From: Lepidostoma basale
Taxonomy: Eukaryota > Arthropoda > Insecta > Trichoptera > Lepidostomatidae
Length of the DNA stretch: 64,000 nt
NCBI GenBank assembly: GCA_022606425.2
Contig: JAHDVF020000068.1
Span: 372,001 to 436,000 of the forward strand
Direction of reading: 5' to 3'
Position numbers and translations under genes: made by a program. The notes under the pieces were generated by a model that had not been told where the DNA came from, did not search any database, and saw nothing but the letters and a program-made list of their open reading frames with translations. Of the stretch, positions 50,301 to 54,610 are shown one piece after another. Numbering within the stretch: position 1 is the first letter of the stretch; each line of letters starts with the position of its first letter.

Positions 50301-50363
50301 TTCATTGGACAAGGGAATGCCCCCCCTCCTCCTGAGTTAGATGACCTCTCACATCTCGCCTGA
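23364..50363 (+). CDS. Taf6: TFIID subunit 6 (TAF6), 11 exons over 27 kb
   Basis: Exons are 23364-23600, 23713-24001, 24715-24866, 27468-27647, 29203-29372, 30631-30799, 31828-32000, 33952-34106, 39164-39453, 43276-43380 and 50271-50363, for 670 aa. All junctions are GT..AG and phases close. TAF6 pairs with TAF9 through a histone fold in TFIID (and in SAGA in many animals) and supports RNA polymerase II initiation in the nucleus. The first exon encodes the histone fold ([33 protein letters not shown]). Exons 3-8 encode the helical HEAT-type TAF6 C domain ([51 protein letters not shown]). Exon 9 is glutamine-rich, and the tail ends [13 protein letters not shown]. Introns hold a tRNA gene and most of the LINE, hAT, mariner and MITE load of the window. 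Exon 8 begins only about 20 bp after transposon DNA. Confidence 0.95.
24150..24670 (-). mobile_element. LINE family A, reverse transcriptase segment
   Basis: The minus strand reads [20 protein letters not shown], then [19 protein letters not shown] and [19 protein letters not shown] is the polymerase active site. The copy lacks its 3' end. Confidence 0.85.
25095..25580. mobile_element. hAT-type MITE with 8-bp target duplication
   Basis: GTCTAGGG at 25087-25094 and 25581-25588 flanks ends CAGTGGTCCGCAA and (reversed) CAGTGCTCCGCAA. Eight-base duplication and CAGTG ends are the hAT signature. There is no transposase. The inside holds inverted TTCTACTGGCTGGAAGT / GCGACTTCCGGCCAGTAGAA, shared with the 45872 element. 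Confidence 0.9.
25752..26873 (+). mobile_element. LINE family A, two adjacent pieces
   Basis: 25752-25925 gives [20 protein letters not shown]. 26078-26873 gives the connecting and C-terminal parts ([40 protein letters not shown]) and a TTAGTTAGTT tail. About 150 bp of unrelated AT-rich DNA separate them. Confidence 0.8.
27174..27247 (+). tRNA. tRNA-Thr: tRNA-Thr (anticodon AGT)
   Basis: The cloverleaf folds by eye: acceptor GGCGCCG/CGGGGCC, D-stem GCTT/AAGC, anticodon stem CCTGT/ACAGG with loop CTAGTAA (anticodon AGT), T-stem ACGAG/CTCGT with loop TTCGAAT. Box A is TGGCTTAGTTGG. Base pair 4:69 is G:G, a mismatch. No CCA is encoded, as normal in eukaryotes. A T6 run at 27271 could end polymerase III transcription. 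It lies in TAF6 intron 3, same strand. Confidence 0.93.
27670..28115 (+). repeat. Dispersed repeat R, split by a LINE
   Basis: Sequence of the type TATTCGCTTTCGCTTTGTGT, ATTCATATTTGAATAAATAT, then CTTAGTATT and TTTATT, recurs at 43511-43612, 50432-50525 and 54803-54906. Here a LINE (27709-28047) interrupts it between duplicated GTTGTGTATTC. Confidence 0.65.
27709..28047 (-). mobile_element. LINE 3' fragment with 11-bp target duplication
   Basis: GTTGTGTATTC occurs at 27698-27708 and 28048-28058. The minus strand encodes a LINE C-terminus ([55 protein letters not shown]) and ends in a (GAA)n tail. It belongs to a family different from A, D and H. Confidence 0.85.
28195..28480 (+). mobile_element. 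Mariner transposase C-terminal remnant
   Basis: In shifting frames the DNA encodes [12 protein letters not shown], then a [13 protein letters not shown] catalytic box (CCACCCTACTCCCCGGATCT) and the C-terminal tail. Ends were not found. Confidence 0.7.
28481..29202. other. TAF6 intron 4, mostly unrecognised
   Basis: AT-rich. It includes GGGACACTCTGTATA near 29051, a phrase typical of DNA-transposon ends, but no matching partner was found. Confidence 0.4.
29478..29875. repeat. MITE family E copy with unrelated interior
   Basis: The left part ACCGGTTTCGCTCCCGCCGG AGCTTCG and the right part TAATGTCACACCACAAATTA AG match the copies at 9826-10048 and 6130-6300. A run of G (29606-29616) lies inside. 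Confidence 0.6.
30117..30585 (+). mobile_element. LINE family A 3' fragment
   Basis: [16 protein letters not shown] followed by [23 protein letters not shown] text, [18 protein letters not shown] and [19 protein letters not shown]. Short deletions are present. It ends 45 bp before TAF6 exon 6. Confidence 0.8.
31095..31690 (-). mobile_element. LINE family A with internal deletion
   Basis: A minus frame of 139 aa joins the N-terminal polymerase region ([30 protein letters not shown]) directly to the distal segment [20 protein letters not shown] near 31345, so the catalytic core is lost. Confidence 0.8.
32128..32763 (+). mobile_element. Jockey-like LINE C-terminal fragment
   Basis: The frame around 32128-32487 reads [20 protein letters not shown], then [20 protein letters not shown], a typical end of Jockey/I-type reverse transcriptases. 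A small family A piece (32055-32125) precedes it. Confidence 0.75.
32764..33877 (+). mobile_element. Mariner element, 3' truncated, inactivated
   Basis: It starts TTAGGTGTATAACTTTGC after TA. Transposase parts in several frames include [79 protein letters not shown] and [16 protein letters not shown]. Frameshifts and a stop in HNNA*PHV kill it. The 3' inverted end is missing and replaced by an L2-like tail. Confidence 0.9.
33878..33931 (+). mobile_element. L2-like LINE 3' tail
   Basis: TGGCGCTCTATAAATTATCC AATTTATTATTG corresponds to the GGCGCTATACAAATTAGCCT AATTATTATT tail of the L2-like element. It ends 20 bp before TAF6 exon 8. Confidence 0.6.
34346..36795 (+). mobile_element. L2-like LINE, 5' truncated, with 8-bp target duplication
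   Basis: ATGAGCTG at 34338-34345 and 36796-36803 flank it. The 3' end GGCGCTATACAAATTAGCCT plus (ATT)n is the L2-type tail. The first about 25 bp repeat nearby host sequence. Only the last part of the endonuclease (GLSDHKLL) remains upstream of the reverse transcriptase. Confidence 0.88.
34479..36668 (+). CDS. L2-like LINE reverse transcriptase frame
   Basis: An open frame of 729 codons from ATG 34479 with in-frame coding upstream to about 34377 ([20 protein letters not shown]), so the true protein started earlier and the element is 5' truncated. Polymerase motifs in order: [72 protein letters not shown] and [10 protein letters not shown] (active site YADD), then [11 protein letters not shown]. 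The C-terminus [13 protein letters not shown], with PAYISELC and [18 protein letters not shown], is typical of the L2/CR1 group. No stop interrupts it, so the insertion is recent. It makes cDNA at the nicked target during retrotransposition; this copy lacks the endonuclease. Confidence 0.9.
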   Translation: MELNPPRPTFRKIISRSWRTFDIEGFIKDLTNSPLCDSSTISTSPLNDLVNLYNSVLTALLDKFAPVSTKTCRIRTSEVWFDNECRKRKREMRRQERSFRSGEIPRDAWIISQKSYRTMIKAKRADFWRDKITAEKKNPRSLWKSVRSVLANTHQQTVTSLSPTDFASHFEEKVNSIRASTITAPSPFFSENTGGSLLKFTDTDLALITRLILGSPNKQCSLDPIPTWLLKKCCHQLAPILLNIFNKSLRTGQVPEPLKMAIVTPLLKKSQLDSENLVNYRPVSNLPFISKLLEKIVASQINSHLTANDLLSKFQSAYRPNHSTETGLLRIMSDLVLANESGKLALLSLLDMSAAFDTIDHSYLIKRLETTYGFTGNTIEWITSYLSDRSQAVQVAGKISSFFTLKSGVPQGSVLGPILFIMFTNDIVKIIDSFGLLSHCYADDQQIYFFCDPHNISHLKSITLKCIEAISNWMASNKLKLNPSKTEFLWTASMKRQHLVDHAPISTFGIDIIPNNSIKLLGVNFEADLSLKTQINKTVSASFFHLRQLKAIKRNIPTDALKTLVNSFVVSRLDYCNGIYANIPKKQTNKLQSVFNAAARLIKGVPKNSHISQHLKDLHWLKCPERIQYKLCWTVFKALHGMAPAYISELCVADSPNLRQSTLRSANSSAIGRLVEPKRNPRTNFGDRAFAVAGPSAWNMLPARLRCIDNPTDFKSHLKTHLFKISHKM
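36954..39049 (-). mobile_element. RTE-like LINE (family H), 5' truncated, 11-bp target duplication
   Basis: TGAATTTATTC at 36943-36953 and 39050-39060 flank the insert. The minus-strand 3' end carries a (GAA)n tail (TTCTTCTTC on plus). The perfect duplication and open frame mark it as young. The endonuclease domain is absent. Confidence 0.9.
36985..39033 (-). CDS. RTE-like LINE reverse transcriptase frame
   Basis: An uninterrupted frame of 682 codons. Motifs in order: [118 protein letters not shown] (active site YADD), then [20 protein letters not shown] and [20 protein letters not shown]. The last part ([23 protein letters not shown]) matches decayed copies at 5693-6062, 55084-55530 and 59160-59460. 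Residue 1 may not be the native start, because the element is cut at its 5' end. It lies in TAF6 intron 8, antisense, ending 114 bp from exon 9. Confidence 0.9.
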   Translation of the reverse strand: MERPKINRRKPNFVEKYNIESLENDSTKILFKSRIAEKINNNHVSEEDDVETAWRKVKQNIHDASSEALGKRKINTNAHNKTKPWFTQEIKELAAEKRKSYLKYRSSPSDEERQAYVLTRNRINSDIKRIKKEYWTKFTKDMEFDLYGAQKKVWKMLRERKKPINEYVQTSKITTEEWENYFQNLYNDPEEIPPPPQNITDSETVDEAEVKAAIAKLKNRKSTGPDEIHNEMLKYADNRLVTELSKLFNKILDTSTIPADWRSSITVPIFKKGQKTNPENYRGISLLCSTFKLFTMIIKEKLETHITNREEQQGFRRNRSTTDAIFTLRQIKEKALEYNKPAYLCYIDLTKAFDRIKLKDLLNTLTTRLAPPSLVNVVREINLDGNTRIRANGKFTKAIKTSLGIRQGDSLSPFLFNCIMDNIIAEVASLNLGYTLGKKVIGMLCYADDATIVAENESDLQAMLSKFDESCSKYNMIISTPKTKCMTFARNQLRCEVSVRQEEIEQVDLFRYLGSKVTSSNDLPREVRSQVDRAAAVAGCLKDVIWRNRDMRTDSKVRIYKTCVRPILTYGIESRADTVKTMSMLRTTEMKTLRAIAGKTLRDRVRNTAIREICEVEDVVRWGRQRRRYWHEHVERMSSNRIPHIALHGTPNGQRQPGRPPKRWRESWSSASQEDPPEITDS
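39753..40010 (-). mobile_element. LINE 3' end with (TTTGA)n tail inside a MITE
   Basis: TCAAATCAAATCAAATCA at the left edge is a minus-strand (TTTGA)n LINE tail. The body shows no clear frame. It fills the loop of the family F MITE. Confidence 0.55.
40051..40302 (-). repeat. tRNA-derived SINE, copy 2, with target duplication
   Basis: TTATATAA at 40043-40050 and 40303-40310 flanks it. Read on minus: box A TGCCCGAGTGG (40293-40283), box B GGTTCAATTTC (40250-40240), body as in the copy at 149-345, and an (AAT)n tail (ATTATTATTATT on plus). Confidence 0.85.
40515..41206. mobile_element. Candidate DNA element with 17-bp inverted ends around a LINE fragment
   Basis: CGACACCTGAGAGTAAG (40515 on) is mirrored by CTTACTCTCAGGTGACG (to 41206). 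The left half (40520-40840) is a minus-strand LINE C-terminus (pattern [24 protein letters not shown]). Short GTTCCATCTG/CAGATGGAAC inverted repeats occur inside. Confidence 0.45.
41375..42006. mobile_element. pogo/Tigger-like element, internally deleted
   Basis: Ends CAGTAAAACCTCGGTATAAC and (reversed) CACTAAAACCTTGATATAAC are flanked by TA, as in Tigger/pogo elements. A 99-codon frame at 41561-41860 ends [10 protein letters not shown], the kind of tail seen in pogo-family transposases. The catalytic and DNA-binding parts are gone. Confidence 0.85.
42014..42206. repeat. Minisatellite, 26-bp unit, about 8 copies
   Basis: Units of the form AATTACCCCACTAAAATGTT GTTTGA repeat with base changes and small deletions. 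The array starts 8 bp after the pogo-like element. Confidence 0.9.
42386..43075. mobile_element. MITE family G copy 1, split by a mariner derivative
   Basis: Arms AAACGTCTGTTATCTAAAAG ... TTGTTTCGCCTTGC and GCAAGGCGAAGC ... CTCTTAGAAAACTTA. The outer end GGAGTTTTACATCATCGTTC AAAAAACAAT resumes after the mariner at 43036. Other copies are at 49408, 53560 and 58063. Confidence 0.7.
42557..43032 (+). mobile_element. Mariner-like deletion derivative, intact DNA-binding frame
   Basis: TA-flanked ends GGGTGTTTTTTTTAGAGGT and (reversed) GGCTGTTTTTTTTTAGAGGT. A 111-codon frame (42635-42970) encodes the helix-turn-helix part ([35 protein letters not shown]) and then stops after a deletion of the catalytic region. 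Sister of 11832-12336. Confidence 0.85.
43081..43275. other. TAF6 intron 9 end, nothing recognised
   Basis: AT-rich sequence leading to the acceptor of exon 10. Confidence 0.4.
43511..43612 (+). repeat. Dispersed repeat R, copy 2
   Basis: TATTCGCTTTCACTTTGTGT, GATTCACATTTGAATGAATA and ACTTTGTATTTTCACAACAC match 54803-54906 and 50432-50525. Confidence 0.65.
43683..43785 (+). mobile_element. LINE family A short fragment
   Basis: It encodes [20 protein letters not shown] followed by [12 protein letters not shown] and a stop, the segment after the YADD box. Confidence 0.7.
44029..44715 (-). mobile_element. Mariner-like element, N-terminal part
   Basis: The left end is ACGAGGTCTGTCCAATAAAT. Minus-strand coding at the right ([40 protein letters not shown]) is the transposase N-terminus. 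Later parts are in broken frames, with a [13 protein letters not shown] box near 44300 (TCTGGTGAATAGGGAGGGTG). Confidence 0.75.
44716..45762. other. TAF6 intron 10, unrecognised
   Basis: Mixed composition with no gene I can support. A 64-codon minus frame at 45058-45252 has no recognised family. A short inverted piece of repeat R occurs near 45280. Confidence 0.4.
45763..46680 (+). mobile_element. LINE family A 3' fragment split by a hAT MITE
   Basis: 45763-45871 ([11 protein letters not shown]) and 46284-46680 ([48 protein letters not shown]) are one LINE copy interrupted at 45872-46283. Confidence 0.85.
45872..46283. mobile_element. hAT-type MITE inside a LINE
   Basis: Ends CAGTGGTTCCCAAA and (reversed) CAGTGGTTCCCAAA are identical over 14 bp. 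There is no transposase. It shares the core TTCTACTGGCCGAAAGTCGC TG with the 25095 element. A clean 8-bp duplication was not seen. Confidence 0.85.
46784..47742. mobile_element. pogo-like element with a LINE inside
   Basis: TA-flanked ends CAGTACACTCCCAATTTTCC and (reversed) CAGTACACTCCCGATTTTCC are of pogo type. No transposase frame is seen. Most of the left interior is a minus-strand LINE fragment (46970-47405). Confidence 0.85.
46970..47405 (-). mobile_element. LINE family N fragment
   Basis: The minus strand reads [40 protein letters not shown] and [13 protein letters not shown]. It is the same family as 53660-54052. Confidence 0.8.
47994..48440 (+). mobile_element. Short LINE-derived unit, family D, copy 2
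   Basis: It encodes [40 protein letters not shown] and [14 protein letters not shown], with a GAAGAAGAAG tail. ATATATTGAT beside both ends may be a target duplication. Confidence 0.8.
48656..49115 (-). mobile_element. Short LINE-derived unit, family D, copy 3
   Basis: Tail CTTCTTCTTTC at the left edge (minus GAA repeats). The minus 5' boundary ATCTTAACTTGAAACTCCGA is the same as in copies 1 and 4. Coding is decayed. Confidence 0.8.
49120..49400. other. AT-rich DNA in TAF6 intron 10
   Basis: No feature recognised. Confidence 0.4.
49408..49540. mobile_element. MITE family G copy 2
   Basis: Arms AAGTTTTATTATATTTTATG GAAATGACATGTTTCG and CATAAAATATAATAAAACTT CTAG, with outer GTTTTACAACATTGTTCAAG AAACAAT. 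A mariner begins directly at its right edge. Confidence 0.7.
49541..50199 (-). mobile_element. Mariner element with large internal deletion
   Basis: TA-flanked ends CATTGGGTATTTTGGAA and (reversed) TATTGGGTGTTTCGGAA. The minus strand keeps the transposase start ([20 protein letters not shown]) fused to the C-terminal box ([19 protein letters not shown]) and the tail of a 187-codon frame. Confidence 0.85.
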
Positions 50364-50431
50364 TCTTTGAAGTCTGTCTAGCCACAGACACAGGTAACTA
50401 ACTGCTCTTTACTAAGACATTTTATATTTCT

Positions 50432-50525
50432 TCTATATTCGCCTTCACTTTGTGTTGTGAATTCATATTTTAATGAACACTTAGTATTACAAAACTTTCA
50501 ATTTCACTCAACACAGACGTGGTTC
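50432..50525 (+). repeat. Dispersed repeat R, copy 3
   Basis: TTCTATATTCGCCTTCACTT TGTGTTGTGAATTCATATTT onward. It lies 70 bp after the TAF6 stop codon. Confidence 0.65.
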
Positions 50526-50534
50526 GGTTAAAAT

Positions 50535-51250
50535 AACTACAAGTCCTGGTGTCTAGTATGTAAGCAACATAAGTGTAAACGGGAAAATCTGGAACAAGTG
50601 GATGAATTTGTTTATTTAAGAAGTATGTTTACAAAGGATGGGAGAGTGGAGAAGGATATTGAAAGAAGGGTTGGGGCAGGCAACAGAGTAAATGGTGCAT
50701 TTGCAAAGAAAAGTCTATCCAAAAAAGCTAAGATGGCAGTGCACAATGGTGTTCTTGTGCCGACCCTTATGTATGGAAGTGAAGCATGGAACTGGCAAAA
50801 AAAGGATGAAAGTAGAATAAATGCTGTAGAAATGAGATCTCTAAGACGAATGTGTTGTAAATCTGTATATGATAGATTGTCAAATGCAAGTATAAGAAAT
50901 GAATGCGGTGCGAATGAAAGTGTTCTGAACAAAATAATGAAAGGGTCATTAAGATGGTTTGGACACACGGAAAGAATGAGTGAAGACAGAATGGTGAAGA
51001 AGGTATATGTAAATGACCTGAACGAAGCTAGAAATAGAGGAAGGCCAAGGAAATTGTGGCACGATCAAATCAATCAAATATTAAATGTCGGTCACGTAAG
51101 GAGTCAGAGATATCGACGTGTGTACATGACAAGATGTATGAATGTAGAGGATGCGAGAGAAGTATGTTAGGATAGAACAGTGTGGCAGTCCATTATTTCT
51201 GTCTACTCCACTGGAGAGACAGCGTGATGGTTAGTTAGTTAATTAGTTTT
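50535..51250 (+). mobile_element. LINE family A 3' fragment with 190-codon frame
   Basis: One of the best preserved family A copies: [97 protein letters not shown], then the 3' UTR and GGTTAGTTAGTTAATTAG tail. It lies in the TAF6 3' UTR or just behind it. Confidence 0.85.
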
Positions 51251-52039
51251 ATTAATAATTTTTCTGTGTCATTTTCAAGGGTGCCAGGTGTCATTGTAAC
51301 ATCACACGTGGAAGCACCTTATTTGCCCCCCAATTATCCATTATATGTGACCATAAATTATCTACAAATGTATTAATAATTGAAAATATTTATTTGTTAT
51401 ATATTTATATTTGTTTCAGATTAACAAGCAACAATATGCGCTTCTTCTAACGTTATGCAATTGTGGTTTTCAACAACAGAATTCCATATCATATAGTTTA
51501 AGTTATCTTGTTCTCAAGACATGATATTTTTGTAAATAAAAGATTACGGCATCGGAGAACAAACCAGAAACATTTTTACTTTGTAGCTTGTAGATGGAAA
51601 ATCTATAATATGTGACAACCGTTTTCTGCTGATATGAAATATAGAATTGGTTATCACATTGCTATTTCAAGACTGACAATATAATCGAATGCGAGACACA
51701 CAGAGAGATAAAACATATTAGTAATTGTTTTAATTTTTTCATTTATGTTAAATATTATATCACTGGGTTATAGAATTTTTAGTGCAATAAGTGTTGTCCT
51801 GCAACTTTTAATATATGAATTTTTCAGTCGTTTGTGATATCATATGACGTATTGAATTTTGTAAAGTTTAATGTATCTATTTTTTTATGAAATCAAATAT
51901 AGTGTATAGATTATTTGACGTGTTTTATTTCACAATTTACATTACAATAGGAATAAGTCATCGTTTAAGTTTATAATCATTGATGAAAACATCGGTTTTA
52001 TAGATATTTTAGTACGTTATGCAGTGTCCCAATTTAAGT
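51251..52039. other. TAF6 3' UTR or intergenic DNA
   Basis: AT-rich, no repeat recognised. Likely contains the distal TAF6 3' UTR. Confidence 0.4.
51535..51540 (+). promoter_or_regulatory. Possible TAF6 poly(A) signal
   Basis: AATAAA lies in non-repetitive DNA after the LINE. Acceptor-like TTTCAG sequences at 51274-51280 and 51419 allow a spliced 3' UTR. This is tentative. Confidence 0.35.
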
Positions 52040-53065
52040 ATATCGGGTCGGTCCTTACCTTGGGGTAACCTTGGATTCTAAGCTGACATGGAGGCCACAC
52101 ATTACAAATAAATTCAAAGCCACGTCAAGAGCAATCTCAGCCCTCTACCCAATGTTAGCTAGAAACAGTAAACTAAGCACCGACAATAAACTCCTGAAAT
52201 ATGAGGGTTGTCCATAAAATAAGTTTCCCTGTTTTCCACGGGCGCGTGGATCGCTGTTACGTGCGATCGCTGCGACGCTCAGTATCGGTTTGGCAGCCGT
52301 AAAGAATGGAGCTCCTTGGCCCTGAGCGACTACCGTCTCTTCCCTGTTTTGAAGAAACACCTCGGTGGAACGCATTTTGCAAACGAAGAGGAGCTGAAAG
52401 AAAAGGTTCTGAGCTACCTTCACGGCCTGGCAGGAGACTTCTATGACCAGGGAATCAAAAAGATGGTGACCCGGATGAAAAAGTGCATCGAAGTCAACGG
52501 GAACTATGTGGAAAAATAGCTGAAAGTCTAAGCTTTCCAATGATGTATTGCTCGTTGTAAATAAAAATGGTTTTCATTGTGAAAAAAAATAGGGAAACTT
52601 ATTTTACGGACAACCCTCGTACAAAACGATCATAAGGCCGATCTTCACTTACGCAGCCCCAATCTATGGCTATCTAAAGGCTATGCAGCTTCGAGTCACA
52701 TACGAAAACTCCAAATCCTGCAAAATAAGGCTATTCATTTATCGCTTGGTGCGCCTTCATGGACCTGGATCACACAACTGCATCTAGAATCCGGAATCTC
52801 GATGATAGATGAATTCATTCTGAAACTTGTTCATGTCCCAACCCCACAATAAAAGACCTCTCAAATCACAACCCAAACACCTCCAGCTGCCACAAGCGGC
52901 CAAAACCGATCCTCCTTCAGAGGAACACTCCGGGCCACACAAATCATGCCCGCGCATAAACCAACAACCCACCAAATCACCTTCCAACAATGTTGTGACG
53001 TAAGAGGAATAGCTACAAGAGCTGAACCTCTGTAAGACAAAAAATCCAAGTCCAAGTATAAGAAA
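52040..53065 (+). mobile_element. Jockey-clade LINE 3' part split by a mariner
   Basis: 52040-52201 (LGVTLDSKLTWRPHITNKFK in a shifted frame) and 52620-53065 (RPIFTYAAPIYGY, KLQILQNKAIHLSLGAP) are one element. A short duplication adds CTAAAGGCTATGCA. Confidence 0.8.
52202..52619 (+). mobile_element. Mariner-like deletion derivative, C-terminal part kept
   Basis: TA-flanked ends TGAGGGTTGTCCATAAAATA and (reversed) CGAGGGTTGTCCGTAAAATA. The inside encodes SDYRLFPVLKKHLGGTHFAN and KMVTRMKKCIEVNGNYVEK, the transposase C-terminus. Confidence 0.9.
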
Positions 53066-53555
53066 TAATATCTTAATATTATTTTTGTTTGATAAAAGAC
53101 CCACAAGTATGTGTTTATCTACTATCTCTCAGTAATTTATTAAAATGTGTTAAACAGTGCTTCTAAACCTATCAGTATTCATAAACCTACAATAATTAAA
53201 ATTCCATAAAACTCCCATTGGTAAAGATATGCGAGGAAGTTAACAAACATATAACTTTATTCTGTTTCTGAATACTTCTTCTGGTGTCATGTCAGGTCCT
53301 TTGTTGACTATCATTTGATAACAAGCATCTCTGTCCTGAGCAAACATCCCTGACTTATTCAAGGGTTTGATTCCTGATTTGATGCCATGATTTGATTCCT
53401 TTTCAGATGGCCTGGGAAATGATTTCCAGAATCGTTTCCCTTGTCTTCTCTATAAGATTTTCTGCGGGGATTGCTTTCCTAATGGAATCCGGCTAATTCC
53501 CGGTAATTCCAGTTTTATGTCACCAGAAATTCGCCATTCGTTCACTCTCTATTTA
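53066..53555. other. Intergenic DNA, nothing firm
   Basis: AT-rich. Around 53270-53330 a decayed LINE phrase (GGTGTCATGTCAGGTCC) similar to family D is visible. Confidence 0.4.
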
Positions 53556-53559
53556 ATTA

Positions 53560-54190
53560 AAACGAATGAAAACGTCAGTTTTCTAGAAGTTTTATTATAT
53601 TTTATGGGTATGAAATGTTTCGCCCTTCTAAGGCATTATCAATTTTTTTCGCCCTTCTCCAAATCCGAAAGAGATAAGCGGAGACTAGAGGCTTTTGAGA
53701 TGTGGTCCTATTGAAGACTATTAGGAATTTCCTGGAGAGACCACATCACGAATTAGGAAGTTCTTCAAGGAATCAAAGGAGGAAGGCACCTGCTCAGGAC
53801 CTTGTCCGAACGGCGTGCAGGATGGATCAGCCATGTAATACGTCAAGAAGGTCTCTTGCATGCCATAATGGAGGGTATGACCGAAGGGACAAACTCTAGG
53901 GGACGCCCACGCCGAGAGTACCTGGAGGACCTGTTGGTGGACGTGCGCTGCTCATCATATGCACATTTCAAAAGAGCCGCACAAGACAGGGAAGAATGGA
54001 AGAGAAGAATAGAAGAAATTGCTGCAAACCAATCCCAGGATTGAAACTTTCTAACTAACTAACGATGACGCCTTAGAAGGGCGAAACATGTCATTCCCAT
54101 AAAATATAATAAAACTTCTAGAAAACTGACGTTTTCATTCGTATTAATTTTTTAATACGGAGTTTTACATCATTGTTCAATTATGGTGCT
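53560..54190. mobile_element. MITE family G copy 3, carrying LINE family N
   Basis: Arms GAATGAAAACGTCAGTTTTC TAGAAGTTTTATTATATTTT ATGGG and the mirror ending GACGTTTTCATTCGTATT, near-perfect over about 75 bp. GGAGTTTTACATCATTGTTC AA follows. The loop is a LINE. Confidence 0.85.
53660..54052 (+). mobile_element. LINE family N 3' fragment inside a MITE
   Basis: [13 protein letters not shown], then [40 protein letters not shown] and [21 protein letters not shown] short CTAACTAACTAACG tail follows. Confidence 0.85.
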
Positions 54191-54610
54191 CACAGTCTGG
54201 TAAATACTTTCAAGACGTAATTGTAAGCAACATGGACATTATAAGAGGCATCTGTGTTGAAAATAAAGCATTAGATTCATATTTAGATCTAATTATCCTT
54301 CCAACTTCTCGTCCTTTGATTTGGAGGCACCACAGCGTGTGACCAGTCAATCTTGCCAAATGATGCAAATGGGTTATTGTAATTTTATCATCGATTGTTT
54401 TACATAAAACTAAAGATTAGATACATGCCTAAGTGGTTTGTTATCATTGTTACATGAGTACCAAAATCATGTAATATTTTAAGAGTTACTGATAAAAAAT
54501 AAAATTTTGGAACATTTGGTATTTTTTATATCTGATAAAAATTATTTTATGTAATTGGACACTTGGATGTGAAGCATCTTAATTTATTTGGCAGAATTAT
54601 ATTTAAAAAG
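54191..54610. promoter_or_regulatory. Region upstream of the D-amino-acid oxidase gene
   Basis: AT-rich, without recognised repeats. It should hold the promoter and 5' UTR. Confidence 0.4.
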